Below are positions 52,371 to 61,247 of a stretch of 64,000 nucleotides of DNA, in pieces. The stretch's first letter is position 1. Each line of letters begins with the position of its first letter. Position numbers and translations under genes: made by a program. This stretch comes from Pontibacter roseus DSM 17521 (GTDB lineage Bacteria > Bacteroidota > Bacteroidia > Cytophagales > Hymenobacteraceae): assembly GCF_000373265.1 (NCBI RefSeq), contig NZ_KB890762.1, forward strand, positions 305,705 to 369,704. Direction: 5' to 3'. The notes beneath the pieces were generated by a model. The model was not told the DNA's origin, made no database searches, and worked only from the letters and a program-made list of their open reading frames with translations.

Positions 52371-53924
52371 TTAGTACTTCTCTCTGATAATCTTCTCCAG
52401 CACGGCACTGCGTAAGGCCTCGGCTGCCGCTACCTCCTCGTCCTGCCAAGGTATGGAGGTATGCTTGACCGTCTCCTGGTAAGTGGCGAAGGAGTTGCGG
52501 GGGTGGTAATGCTTCCCGTCCGGCTCCATCTGGATGGCCTGGTCCGGGTTGCCTCCCCAGTTCACCGTCTGCAGCACTTCCTCCCGGAAGCCCAGAATGT
52601 ACTCGCCCTGCTCCCTGTTGATGGGAAGGGCAATCAGTCCGCTGGCCACCTGGTGGTAGTCCTGGCTATTGGGGTAGAGGCGGGGCAGTGTGTTGGTGGC
52701 GAAGGTGCGCTCCGTGCTGTTGCGGCGCAGCCACGACACGAGCTCCTTCAGTTTCTGCGGCTCCGGCGTCTGGCCGGTGGTGCGCACATCCCCTTCGTAT
52801 ACCACAGCAGCCCCGGTCAGCGAGAGCAATTCCAGTATGTGGGTTTCGCCCTCTAACAGACCATCAGCGAAACTGGTGCTGTTGTATACCTGCTCCAACA
52901 GGCGGGCATGCACGCCACGCAGCTGTGCCTGCAGCGTAATGTTGGACTCCCTTTCTTTGCTTGAAAGCTGGGTAGAGATGATGGCGGTAAGCAATTCCAT
53001 GGCAGTGCGCTCCTCATACGCCGGGTTCTTTGCCTGTTTGTGGTGGCAGGAGATAAGTCCCCAAAGCTTGTTTTCGATGATGATGGGCAGCGACATGGAG
53101 GCCATGATGTTGAGGTTGGTCAGGTACTCCAGGTGCACTCCGGCCACACTGCGCAGGTTGCAGTCCGAGAGGTCGGTGAAGCGCTGCGTCAGCGGGTTGA
53201 TGACAGGCACCAGACGGGCCGGCTGGTACTGGCGCGTCGGTATCAGGCGGTATGGGTTTTTGAAGTAGAGCTCGCGGGCCTGGCGCGGCACGTCTGAAGC
53301 GGGGAAGCGCAACCCCATGTAGTCGCTCATATCCGCTTCCCTTGCCTGCCCGATGACAGTGCCGTTCCATTGCTCATCGAATTTATAGACGAGCACCCGG
53401 TCGAACCCGGTGAAACGCTTCAACTCATCTGCCGCCATCTGAGCAATCTCCGCTGTCGAGGCGGCCTGCTTCAGACGGGAGGTGATGTACTTCACCTGCT
53501 GGAAGAACTCAATAAAGGAGTAGGCTTCGTATGGCTTGGCTTCCTCCAACTCTACCAATACATAGTCTTCCTCTGGGTGGATGAGCGCCGTGAATGTGAC
53601 TTGCTGTTGCTGTGTGTTGACATGCAGCGTGAACGGAATTTTGTCCTGGCTGAGGTGGTTGCTGAGCTTGTTTCTCAGGTCTTCAAATTGGGCAGCGGGC
53701 AAGTAGTCAGCGAGCAGGGTGTGCAGTATGTCATCTGGCTGGATGTGCAGGCTCTGGGCCACGTTCTCGCTTACCTGCCTGATGCGCAGCTCCTCTTTAT
53801 CGAGCATCAGCAGGATGCCGTGTGGCTGTATCAGGTTGACGAGGTGCAGGGGAATGCTGCCGCAGAATTCTGAATCGTAGTTTTTGTCTGCTGTGTAGTT
53901 TTGTGGTGATGTGGTATTTGTCAT
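52371..53924 (-). CDS. Bacteriophytochrome photosensor (PAS-GAF-PHY) without kinase
   Basis: The 517-residue protein is a red/far-red photosensory core. I start at 53924 (MTNTTSPQ). Cys21 aligns with the biliverdin-binding Cys of bacteriophytochromes: it stands 11 residues before IQPHG, as in the Deinococcus enzyme (known alignment, recalled). The GAF motif is FPASDVPRQARELYFKNPYRLI, with His in AGVHLEYLTN. The PHY tongue carries PRNSF. No histidine kinase follows; the protein ends near residue 515. Signalling must go to another protein, most likely the CheB-CheR-kinase coded immediately downstream. Confidence 0.94.
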   Translation of the reverse strand: MTNTTSPQNYTADKNYDSEFCGSIPLHLVNLIQPHGILLMLDKEELRIRQVSENVAQSLHIQPDDILHTLLADYLPAAQFEDLRNKLSNHLSQDKIPFTLHVNTQQQQVTFTALIHPEEDYVLVELEEAKPYEAYSFIEFFQQVKYITSRLKQAASTAEIAQMAADELKRFTGFDRVLVYKFDEQWNGTVIGQAREADMSDYMGLRFPASDVPRQARELYFKNPYRLIPTRQYQPARLVPVINPLTQRFTDLSDCNLRSVAGVHLEYLTNLNIMASMSLPIIIENKLWGLISCHHKQAKNPAYEERTAMELLTAIISTQLSSKERESNITLQAQLRGVHARLLEQVYNSTSFADGLLEGETHILELLSLTGAAVVYEGDVRTTGQTPEPQKLKELVSWLRRNSTERTFATNTLPRLYPNSQDYHQVASGLIALPINREQGEYILGFREEVLQTVNWGGNPDQAIQMEPDGKHYHPRNSFATYQETVKHTSIPWQDEEVAAAEALRSAVLEKIIREKY

Positions 53925-54267
53925 AGTCAAGCGGCCATTGCCAGGGCGGGGTATGCGGTCGGTTTCAAATTGATTCCAGTAGAAACCAGATCCAGTGTTC
54001 TCCAGCAGGCAGAAGCGTGGCAAACACACGGCGCTGCTGGTTCTGAATTCCCGTTTCTGTGGCCAGCTTATTTTACTTTTTGTGACGCTAGCAAGCTGAA
54101 AGTTACTGATTTTTATTTAAAAAAAGCCCATTACTGCCCCTTGAAATGCTTTTCTGCCCAAACCAGAAGCCGCTGAAAAGTTACCGGAATCAGGTTCTCG
54201 GTAGACCTAAAAAGACAGATTGATAGGAGGCAGTGCCACTCAAAGGCTATACCTGGATGCTTTTAGC

Positions 54268-55065
54268 TTAGCGTTTTACGTCAGATTCCTGCATCCGGAT
54301 AACCACTTCGGAATTTAATTTTCCCAAATCGGCCTCTTTCGTTTCATAGCCGGGGCGGCTGAGGACCAATGTGCGCAAGCTGGCCGGCACCTCCAGTGCG
54401 AAATTGCCTGCCTGGTCGGTGTAGGTGCCCAGCACAGTTCCTTTCATCAGAATGCGCACGCCTTGTATACCCGCTCCCGTGGGAGAAAGCACCCTGCCGG
54501 TCACCTGTACCTGCTGCAGCGGGCTATACCTGTCGGCTTCAGCTTTAGGCTGGGTAGTGGAGGAGGGAAGGTTGTGGGACGCTGCCGGGGGAGGGGCCTG
54601 AATTTCCAGCACAAGAGCAGAGTCAATGGTCCGGGCCAACAGCTCTTCCGGCGAAGGAGGCAGCACCTCGCCAGGCAGACCAGCTGATGGGGTAGAGGTG
54701 GTATCGTCTGTCATCGTGCGGGTATAGTGGAAGAAGAGGAGGAGGCCCAGCGAGCAGAACATCATCAGTACGGCTACGGCCACGCGCCAGTCCACCAAGC
54801 CATGCAGCACCTGCAGCTTCTTCTTTTTCCGCAGCCGGATGCGGATGCGCTGCAATATCCGGTGCTTGGCCTGTTCGGTGTGGTTCCTGTCTGTCAGCGC
54901 CATACCACCCAGGACATCTTCGCAGAGTTCGCAGTCCATGAGGTGGCGCTCCAGTTCATGGCTGAGCGCGGAGGACAGGACGCCCTCCTCGTACTGACGG
55001 AGCAGTTCGACTGGTGGGTGCTCCTCTACTCCCCAATGGCTTTTCTGTATCTTATCGCTGCGCAT
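54268..55065 (-). CDS. Anti-sigma-factor-like membrane protein with carboxypeptidase-regulatory-like domain
   Basis: The 265-residue protein has a zinc-finger-like HLMDCELC motif at about 41-48, as in anti-sigma ZAS domains, a transmembrane helix at about 93-112, a Pro/Ser/Thr-rich linker, and a C-terminal CarboxypepD_reg-like domain (VTGRVLSPTGAGIQGVRILMKG, GTYTDQAGNFALEVP). The cytoplasmic part should hold the sigma factor coded upstream; the genes overlap by 14 nt. The periplasmic beta-sandwich is the same kind of domain that starts TonB receptors, and may sense them or be a surface-contact module. The cue is unknown. Confidence 0.8.
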   Translation of the reverse strand: MRSDKIQKSHWGVEEHPPVELLRQYEEGVLSSALSHELERHLMDCELCEDVLGGMALTDRNHTEQAKHRILQRIRIRLRKKKKLQVLHGLVDWRVAVAVLMMFCSLGLLLFFHYTRTMTDDTTSTPSAGLPGEVLPPSPEELLARTIDSALVLEIQAPPPAASHNLPSSTTQPKAEADRYSPLQQVQVTGRVLSPTGAGIQGVRILMKGTVLGTYTDQAGNFALEVPASLRTLVLSRPGYETKEADLGKLNSEVVIRMQESDVKR

Positions 55066-55639
55066 GGTGCTTCTCCACGTAAATTTTCAAATTCCGGCGT
55101 CCGTTCTGTATGTGGCTTTTCACGCGCGACAACTCGCAGCCGGTCATCACTGCTATTTCTTTGTAACTCCTGTGCTGCAGGTAAAACAGCTCCAGGCAAG
55201 TGCGCTGCTCTGGCGGCAGCTCCGTCAGACCCTGTTCCAGCGCCTGTATCTCCAGGTCGTGCTGCTGGTCTTCGCTCAGGTATAGCGACGTGACCATCTC
55301 GGTGCTCGACTCGGCAGGTATAGGCAGCGCCGTCTTTCCCCTTGCTTTCTGGGCGCGTAGTAGTTGCAGGCAATGGTTTTTACTGAGCACGTGCAGCCAG
55401 CTTTTGAAATTGCCTACTTCATGTTTTTTAAGGGCTTCCACCAACTGCTCAAATATATGCATGGTGGCGTCTTTGCTTTCCTCTTCTTCCTGCAGGTATT
55501 TCATGCAAACCAGGTATACCATGTCGGTGTGGCGCTCAAAGAGTTTGCCGATGTAGGCCATATCACCCGTCCGCCGGTACTGTTGCACCAGTTCCGCGTC
55601 ATCAGGTGGTCTCTCTTTTGTGAAAAGCTTCAGAAACAT
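55052..55639 (-). CDS. ECF-type RNA polymerase sigma factor
   Basis: The 195-residue protein has sigma region 2 (about 20-90: ELVQQYRRTGDMAYIGKLFERHTDMVYLVCMKYL, KSWLHVLSKNHCLQLLR) and sigma region 4 (about 135-190: LPPEQRTCLELFYLQHRSYKEIAVMTG and a helix-turn-helix ending LKIYVEKH). It directs transcription of a small set of genes, probably including its own operon. The gene downstream overlaps it by 14 nt and codes for a likely anti-sigma factor. No target promoter was recognised; the 378-bp gap upstream has no clear site. Confidence 0.92.
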   Translation of the reverse strand: MFLKLFTKERPPDDAELVQQYRRTGDMAYIGKLFERHTDMVYLVCMKYLQEEEESKDATMHIFEQLVEALKKHEVGNFKSWLHVLSKNHCLQLLRAQKARGKTALPIPAESSTEMVTSLYLSEDQQHDLEIQALEQGLTELPPEQRTCLELFYLQHRSYKEIAVMTGCELSRVKSHIQNGRRNLKIYVEKHHAQR

Positions 55640-56017
55640 GGGGCTATACCTGTTACAAGGGCCTAAGTAAAGAAAAAGGAGAGAATAATATTGGGGTTTA
55701 TCGACATTAACATGATTTGTATTTTAAGATAGCAATAGGATTAGGAACTGGTTTGAAGTCATGTTTGATAATTTAACAGATTTTTTATTATACTATATTT
55801 ATACAAAACCGTAAAACAGCTTATCTATGATTAGAGGAAACGGTTTTATTTGCCATCCTTGAGCGGCTTCAGTATCCCCTTTCTGAATAGCCATTGCAAG
55901 CACAGTCGCCATTAGTAACAACTCCTCCGGTATAGCATGGATTAGTGTTCGCCGTTCCATGGCTAGGGTCTTTGCTTTTGATTCTCAACCATCTATCAAC
56001 TTTCATTTATTTATCAC
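55640..56017. other. Intergenic region between divergent genes (378 bp)
   Basis: It separates the sigma-factor gene (minus) from the lipoprotein gene (plus) and is AT-rich at 55670-55830. I see no gene, repeat or convincing promoter. Confidence 0.5.
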
Positions 56018-56626
56018 ATGATAACGCTCAGAAGCCAGTTAAGAGTAATCCTGTTTGCCGTGCTTTTGCTCCTTGCTTTCCTGTTCAGTGGCTGCGAGGC
56101 AGAAGAGGTCGATACGACCGCTCCACTTAAAGCGCAGGTGGAAGCAGACAAAAAAGGGGTTGGTCCACAACGTCCTGTATCAGCTTACCACAACAAGGTG
56201 CTTGCTCAGGTGCGGCAGGCCACTGCCCGCTACCACCACTTAGAGGCCGCCCTGGCCGATGGTTATGAACTGGGTAGTCCCTGCGTGTCGAGTCCGGCTG
56301 GCGGTATGGGCCACCATTACATCAAAGGCACGCTGGTAGATGGTACCATTGACCCGACACAACCGGAAGTACTGGTGTATGAGCCGATGAAGAACGGCAA
56401 GATGCGCCTGGTGGCGGTGGAGTTCCTGGTGGTGGCAGAACCGTGGGATGCTCAGCACGATAGCGCCCCCAGATTGGGCAACCAGGTATACGACGACCAC
56501 CGCGATTTCAGCAAGGGAGGCCCTCCGTTCCCGCACTACCAGCTCCATGCCTGGGTTTGGAAGCACAACCCTTCTGGTATGCACGCAGCGTTCAATCCGA
56601 ACGTCACCTGCGACTATGCAGACTAG
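56018..56626 (+). CDS. Lipoprotein of an uncharacterised family with HH motif
   Basis: The 202-residue protein has a signal sequence ending LFSGC (Cys26), so it is lipid-anchored. The mature domain shows ARYHHLEAALADGY, MGHHYIKGTLVDGTIDP, EVLVYEPMKNGKMRLVAVEFLV and HYQLHAWVWKHNPSGMHAAFNPNVTC. I recall the same pattern from many unrelated bacteria, always uncharacterised. Conserved histidines could bind metal, but no catalytic motif is known. It is probably transcribed alone and ends in a hairpin terminator. Confidence 0.7.
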   Translation: MITLRSQLRVILFAVLLLLAFLFSGCEAEEVDTTAPLKAQVEADKKGVGPQRPVSAYHNKVLAQVRQATARYHHLEAALADGYELGSPCVSSPAGGMGHHYIKGTLVDGTIDPTQPEVLVYEPMKNGKMRLVAVEFLVVAEPWDAQHDSAPRLGNQVYDDHRDFSKGGPPFPHYQLHAWVWKHNPSGMHAAFNPNVTCDYAD

Positions 56627-56662
56627 GGCCAGCTCTTAACACAATACCACACGCGGTGCCAG

Positions 56663-56705
56663 CAGGTATGCTGTAGCCGCCTGGCTGCAGCATACCTGTT
56701 TTTTT
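56663..56705 (+). terminator. Strong terminator after the HH lipoprotein gene
   Basis: A 16-bp stem with one G-T pair (56663-56678 with 56683-56698), 4-nt loop, then seven T. The arms include CAGGTATGC and GCATACCTG, relatives of the dispersed motif. Confidence 0.87.
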
Positions 56706-56710
56706 GCGGC

Positions 56711-57229
56711 CTATCGATACGCCACCAGTTTCTCCTCCAGCAATGCTTTGTCCTCTTCCTGCAGCGCCGCCAGGGCGTACATTCTGGTTTCCGTCAGCCG
56801 CATTTCGTCCAGCACATCCACTATGTTCTTGTAACGCGAGGCTTCCGTTGCCTTGATGAGCACCACCCTGTTTTTGTTTGATTTCACCTGCTCTGTCAGC
56901 AGCAGCTTCCGAAGGCCCGTTGAAGAGTAATCCGTCTCATGGACTTCCGGCCTGTCGCCTGAGAAGCCGAAATAGTAGTATACCTTGTCCTTACCTGCCA
57001 GCACCAGAGTCAGCGCATCTTTGGCGGCTACGGCTGTGGCGTCGCCTTTTGGCACAGGCATGTTGAGCTCCATCGTCTGCAGTCTGGCAAAGGTAGTGGT
57101 CAGAATAAAGAAGGTGAGGAGCAGGGAAGCCAGGTCTACCATCGGTGTCATGTCGAGGTGCGTGGTTCGTTTTTTTGTCAGTTTTTTCCCTCCGTTCCTG
57201 GGTGCCGAATTTTCCTGAAGCTGTGCCAT
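56711..57229 (-). CDS. ExbD/TolR family protein, without an adjacent ExbB or TonB gene
   Basis: The 172-residue protein has the ExbD layout: a basic N-terminus, MTPMVDLASLLLTFFILTTTF as its single membrane helix with the proton-carrying Asp32, and a periplasmic domain ending KNIVDVLDEMRL. It energises TonB or Tol-type systems together with an ExbB-like channel. No such channel is coded nearby, so it would have to work with a partner elsewhere. A TonB-dependent receptor lies divergently 245 bp away, which may be coincidental. Confidence 0.9.
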   Translation of the reverse strand: MAQLQENSAPRNGGKKLTKKRTTHLDMTPMVDLASLLLTFFILTTTFARLQTMELNMPVPKGDATAVAAKDALTLVLAGKDKVYYYFGFSGDRPEVHETDYSSTGLRKLLLTEQVKSNKNRVVLIKATEASRYKNIVDVLDEMRLTETRMYALAALQEEDKALLEEKLVAYR

Positions 57230-57473
57230 ATCTGTTTCTCCTTTCTATTGTGGAATGGTACCCGTTTATAACATGATGCATTGGTGTGCTATATTCCATA
57301 GAAGCCGGCTTGGATTTTTTTAAAAGGAAGCCGCTAGGTATGGGATTGAAAATAAGCCTTCCAGTAGAACTTCTTATTTGGTGAGATTGGGCATTCTGTG
57401 CAGCTTTGTTAGCGAAATCCTAAACATTTGTGCAGGTTTGGTGTAGTACAGACAAAACGTATACCCCCTCTCC

Positions 57474-59906
57474 ATGAAACTGCTTTCCTTCCTGTTACTG
57501 GCCATGCTTCCTTTCATCACCGTGGCCCAGACTGGCATCATCACCGGCACTGTACGCGACCGGAACACACAAGAGCCGCTAATCGGTGTATCGGTGCAGT
57601 TGGTGGGCGCGCAGCTGGGTACGGTCAGCAACGAGAGCGGCGCCTTCCGGATTGACAACATACCGGTAGGGAGTTACACTGTGCAGAGCTCTTACGTGGG
57701 ATATGAAACCCTGAGCAAGTTCAACATCAACGTGACGGCCGGCAACGTCCAGATTCTCAATTTCGAGTTGGCGCCGGCGGCCAGCCAGCTGCAGCAGGTG
57801 GAAGTGGTGGCCAACCGAAGGACGAGCGCTGCCGTGGCCGATATCGTGACGCCACTTTCAGTGCAAAGCCTGAGTACCGAGGAAATCCGCAGTAACCCGG
57901 GCGGCAACTTTGACATCTCAAAGGTGGTGCAGGTGCTGCCGGGAGTAGCGACGAATGGCACGGGCGGCGGCTCCCGCAACGACCTGATTATACGCGGCGG
58001 TGCACCCAGCGAAAACGTGTACTACCTCGACGGCATCGAGATTCCGCTCATCAACCATTTCACTACACAAGGGAGTTCGGGTGGCGCCACCGGCATTCTG
58101 AATGTTTCTTTTATCGAAGATTTGAAAGTCAGTTCGTCTGCCTTTGACGCGCGCTATGACAATGCTTTGTCCTCGGTGTTTGAGTTTCGGCAGCGCTATG
58201 GCAATCCGGAGCGTTTTTCAGGCAACGTGCGCCTGAGTGGTTCTGAGTTTGCCACCACATTGGAGGGACCTATCTCCCCCAAAACGACCTACCTGGTATC
58301 GGCGCGGCGCTCATACCTGCAGTTCCTGTTCAAGCTGCTGGATTTGCCCATTCGGCCAAACTACTGGGATTTCCAGTATAAAGTAGACCACAAGATTGAC
58401 AGCAAGACTTCCCTTTCCTTTATCGGGGTGGGCGCTATTGACGAGTTCTCGTTCGGCGTTCCGCGCAACAGCACACCGGAGAATGAGTATATTTTACGCT
58501 CCATACCTTACAACAACCAGTGGAACTACACCACCGGCGTTGCGCTGAAGCGGTTGGTGCAGGATGGCTACGTGAACCTGGCCCTGAGCCGGAACGCCTT
58601 CGATATTGATTTAGAGAAATCCGAAGCGGCAGAACGGGTGAATGAAAAAGTGCTGACGCTCAAGTCCCAATCAAGGGAGACGGAGCACAAACTGCGCCTG
58701 GACGTGAACAAATACCGCAATGGCTTTAAGTATGCCTATGGAGTGACAGGGCAGCACGTGCAGTTCACCAACGACATCTTCAGCCTGGTGCGGCAGGAGG
58801 TGCGCGACGAGTCTGGCAACCTGGTGCAGCCCGCCCTGACGGTGGACTACAACACCGATTTGAGCTTTTTCAGGTATGGCGCCTTCGGTCAGGTCTCCAA
58901 ATCCGTGCTTGATAATCGCCTGGGACTTTCCTTCGGCCTTCGCACGGACATGAACACCTTTACAGAAGAAGGCCAAAACCCCTTGAACACCCTTTCGCCC
59001 AGGCTTTCGCTCTCGTACATAGTTACTGATAAATGGTCGGTCAATGCGTCTTCTGGTATCTACTACAAACTGCCCACCTATACTGTGTTGGGCTATCAGG
59101 AAAACGGAGCTTATCTGAACAAAGAGGCAGACTATATCCGGTCCATACATTACGTGCTGGGAACAGAGTTTTTGCCGCGCCAGGATTTGCGTTTCACCCT
59201 CGAGGGCTTCTATAAGGACTATGGCAATTACCCAGTCTCGCTGCGCGATGGCATATCACTGGCCAACCAAGGCGGCGACTTTGGATCCATTGGAAATGAA
59301 GCGGTGAGCACCAATGGCAAAGGCAGGGCGTATGGGGCGGAGTTCTACGTGCAGAAGAAACTGACCGGAACAGTCTTCTCAGTGCTTTCCTATACCTACG
59401 TCATCAGTGAGTTTGCCGGAACGGATGGCCGCTATGTATCCAGCGCCTGGGATTACCGCCACCTGGTGTCGGGCTTGCTGGGCAAGAAGCTGCCGCGCAA
59501 CTGGGAATTCGGGGCCAAATACCGCTATGCCGGTGGCGCACCCTCCACGCCTTTCGATTTAGAGGCCTCCCGCCGCAACTACGCCTCGTTGGGGGTAGGT
59601 ATACTGGACTACGAGCGGCTGAACACCGAGCGCCTGCGCCCCTTCAGCCAGCTGGATGTGCGCATCGACAAGAAGTGGAACTTCAATCGCATCACGCTGG
59701 ACCTGTTCCTGGACATAGCCAATGTGCTGGCTAGTAATACGCCCGGCTTCGACCGCTATACCTTCCAGCGCAACGAGGACAACACCGGCTTCGCCACCAC
59801 CGACGGTAGTCCGCTGCGCCTCGATGGCAGCAATGCCATACCTGTCGTGCTGAAAAATGACGATGGTAACCTGGTGCCCACACTTGGCTTTATTGTCGAA
59901 TTTTAA
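57474..59906 (+). CDS. TonB-dependent outer-membrane receptor with carboxypeptidase-regulatory-like N-terminus
   Basis: The 810-residue protein has a signal peptide ending TVAQ, then a CarboxypepD_reg-like domain (about 20-105: GIITGTVRDRNTQEPLIGVSV, GTVSNESGAFRIDNIPVGSY). A plug domain follows (about 110-230: VQVLPGVATNGTGGGSRNDLIIRGGAPSENVYYLDGIEIP). The rest is a beta-barrel ending in a hydrophobic strand with a terminal Phe (LGFIVEF). It imports an unknown large or scarce nutrient with TonB energy. No SusD-like gene is beside it, so it is not a classic polysaccharide-utilisation pair. A strong terminator follows. Confidence 0.95.
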   Translation: MKLLSFLLLAMLPFITVAQTGIITGTVRDRNTQEPLIGVSVQLVGAQLGTVSNESGAFRIDNIPVGSYTVQSSYVGYETLSKFNINVTAGNVQILNFELAPAASQLQQVEVVANRRTSAAVADIVTPLSVQSLSTEEIRSNPGGNFDISKVVQVLPGVATNGTGGGSRNDLIIRGGAPSENVYYLDGIEIPLINHFTTQGSSGGATGILNVSFIEDLKVSSSAFDARYDNALSSVFEFRQRYGNPERFSGNVRLSGSEFATTLEGPISPKTTYLVSARRSYLQFLFKLLDLPIRPNYWDFQYKVDHKIDSKTSLSFIGVGAIDEFSFGVPRNSTPENEYILRSIPYNNQWNYTTGVALKRLVQDGYVNLALSRNAFDIDLEKSEAAERVNEKVLTLKSQSRETEHKLRLDVNKYRNGFKYAYGVTGQHVQFTNDIFSLVRQEVRDESGNLVQPALTVDYNTDLSFFRYGAFGQVSKSVLDNRLGLSFGLRTDMNTFTEEGQNPLNTLSPRLSLSYIVTDKWSVNASSGIYYKLPTYTVLGYQENGAYLNKEADYIRSIHYVLGTEFLPRQDLRFTLEGFYKDYGNYPVSLRDGISLANQGGDFGSIGNEAVSTNGKGRAYGAEFYVQKKLTGTVFSVLSYTYVISEFAGTDGRYVSSAWDYRHLVSGLLGKKLPRNWEFGAKYRYAGGAPSTPFDLEASRRNYASLGVGILDYERLNTERLRPFSQLDVRIDKKWNFNRITLDLFLDIANVLASNTPGFDRYTFQRNEDNTGFATTDGSPLRLDGSNAIPVVLKNDDGNLVPTLGFIVEF

Positions 59907-59923
59907 AAAGTATAGCTCAAAAG

Positions 59924-59963
59924 CAGAAGCCCCTCCGCAAACGCAGAGGGGCTTCTGTTTTTT
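59924..59963. terminator. Terminator between receptor and PRC-barrel genes
   Basis: CAGAAGCCCCTC (59924-59935) pairs perfectly with GAGGGGCTTCTG (59946-59957), followed by six T. It also lies 19 nt from the end of the convergent gene. Confidence 0.9.
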
Positions 59964-59981
59964 AAAGTAATCCAACCTCTA

Positions 59982-60719
59982 TTAAAGTTTTAACGCGCGC
60001 TTCTTCATCAGAATGAATTCTTCTTCGGTGATGGAGCCTCTTTCGCGGAGCCGCTCCAGCCGCTCGATGGTGGCAATGGAGTCTTCCACGGTCTTCGACT
60101 TTGTTTCATCATGCAACTCTGATGTGGTGTCTACCCGGTCAGCATCGGTCGTCGTGTAGGCCGTGGTCCGGCTGGTGTCCTGGTCGGAAGTATAGAAACG
60201 GTTTTCGTTGTAGGCGTCGTTGTCGTAGAAATCCTCTGTGATGGGGCGCCGCTCCGAGTGGGTGGTTTTCAGGTTCTCGTCAAACTCCTGCTTGTAATCC
60301 GCATCAGTGGTGTTGTGCAGCGTGCTGTGCTGCGCCCGCTGTATGCTGTCCCGCACCGAATACTCATAGTCCTCGGGTATGGGGCCACCGGCGTATATTG
60401 GGTAGTTGCTGATACTTCTGGAGTCGATATACGAGACGAACACGTTTTTCCTTTTCTTGTCGAAGGCCGCCACCCCGATGGGCACCAGCATGTAAGGATC
60501 GTGGTCGGTGTTGAAGAACCTTCTCTCCGGCGCCACCGACAGGTAGCGCACCTTCAGGGCCTGCGTGTCCACTATCAGGTCATCCACCACGCCCAGGTTG
60601 TCGCCATCGGCTCCCAGCACGTTCCAGCCCACCAGGTTCAGGCTGTCTTTGGCCACCTGGTAGTCTTTCATGTCGCGGAGCGGCATCAGGCGTTCATTTC
60701 TTAACTCATTATTTTTCAT
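59982..60719 (-). CDS. PRC-barrel protein with C-terminal SHOCT domain
   Basis: The 245-residue cytoplasmic protein has a PRC-barrel at about 20-110 (LVGWNVLGADGDNLGVVDDLIVDTQALKVRYLSVAPE), a long acidic, Thr/Asp-rich disordered middle, and a SHOCT motif at the end (IERLERLRERGSITEEEFILMKKRAL). PRC barrels are stress-associated or RNA/protein-binding in many bacteria; SHOCT helices aid oligomerisation. A small membrane-protein gene lies 21 nt upstream on the same strand, so they are probably one operon. Function cannot be named. Confidence 0.85.
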   Translation of the reverse strand: MKNNELRNERLMPLRDMKDYQVAKDSLNLVGWNVLGADGDNLGVVDDLIVDTQALKVRYLSVAPERRFFNTDHDPYMLVPIGVAAFDKKRKNVFVSYIDSRSISNYPIYAGGPIPEDYEYSVRDSIQRAQHSTLHNTTDADYKQEFDENLKTTHSERRPITEDFYDNDAYNENRFYTSDQDTSRTTAYTTTDADRVDTTSELHDETKSKTVEDSIATIERLERLRERGSITEEEFILMKKRALKL

Positions 60720-60740
60720 GGTCTTGTTCAGTTTTTTGTT

Positions 60741-60944
60741 TCAGACGAATGCCAACGTGTGCTGCGGAGGCTGTGGTTTGGCAGGCTCCACCATACCGGT
60801 TGTGTTTGTGGTTGTGTCAACCGAATCAGCGGCTGGGGAACTCAGCATTTCGTAAACCGCCCAGCCAATGAGCGCGAGTATGATGAGCAGGAGAATCCAG
60901 GGCCATACCGGCTTCTTTTTCTTTTCGATGTTTATCTCTACCAT
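60741..60944 (-). CDS. Small single-helix membrane protein, partner of the PRC-barrel gene
   Basis: The 67-residue protein has a basic start (MVEINIEKKKKP), a membrane helix at about 13-32 (VWPWILLLIILALIGWAVYEML), and a Thr/Pro-rich C-terminal tail predicted outside. It is first in the operon with the PRC-barrel protein, and the two are spaced by 21 nt. No domain is recognised. Confidence 0.7.
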   Translation of the reverse strand: MVEINIEKKKKPVWPWILLLIILALIGWAVYEMLSSPAADSVDTTTNTTGMVEPAKPQPPQHTLAFV

Positions 60945-61247
60945 GTTCGTAAGGTTCTTTTCATAGATTCATTTTTGTTATTCACCATACCTGTTCAGGC
61001 GCTGTTTGAACTAAATACGCTAATAGCTAGGCTTACGTTGAAAGTCTGCTATAAACCACATAACCAGCCGATTCATTTGCCAATCTGCACAGGCATTCCA
61101 ACTGCAACCGGCATTGATTAATAAGCCGGTATACCTGGTTGAGTAGAATCTAGATTGGCTATACCTGATGGGGATGCAACTGCCTGCTATACCTGTCACA
61201 GTTCTAGAAAATTCGGTAGCCGCCAAGACAACGTTCCTGCCTCAGCA
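60945..61247. other. Intergenic region (303 bp) rich in GGTATA-motif copies
   Basis: At least four copies of the dispersed motif lie in about 200 bp (61129, 61157, 61186 and a CATACCTG at 60988). No gene or hairpin terminator was identified. Confidence 0.5.
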
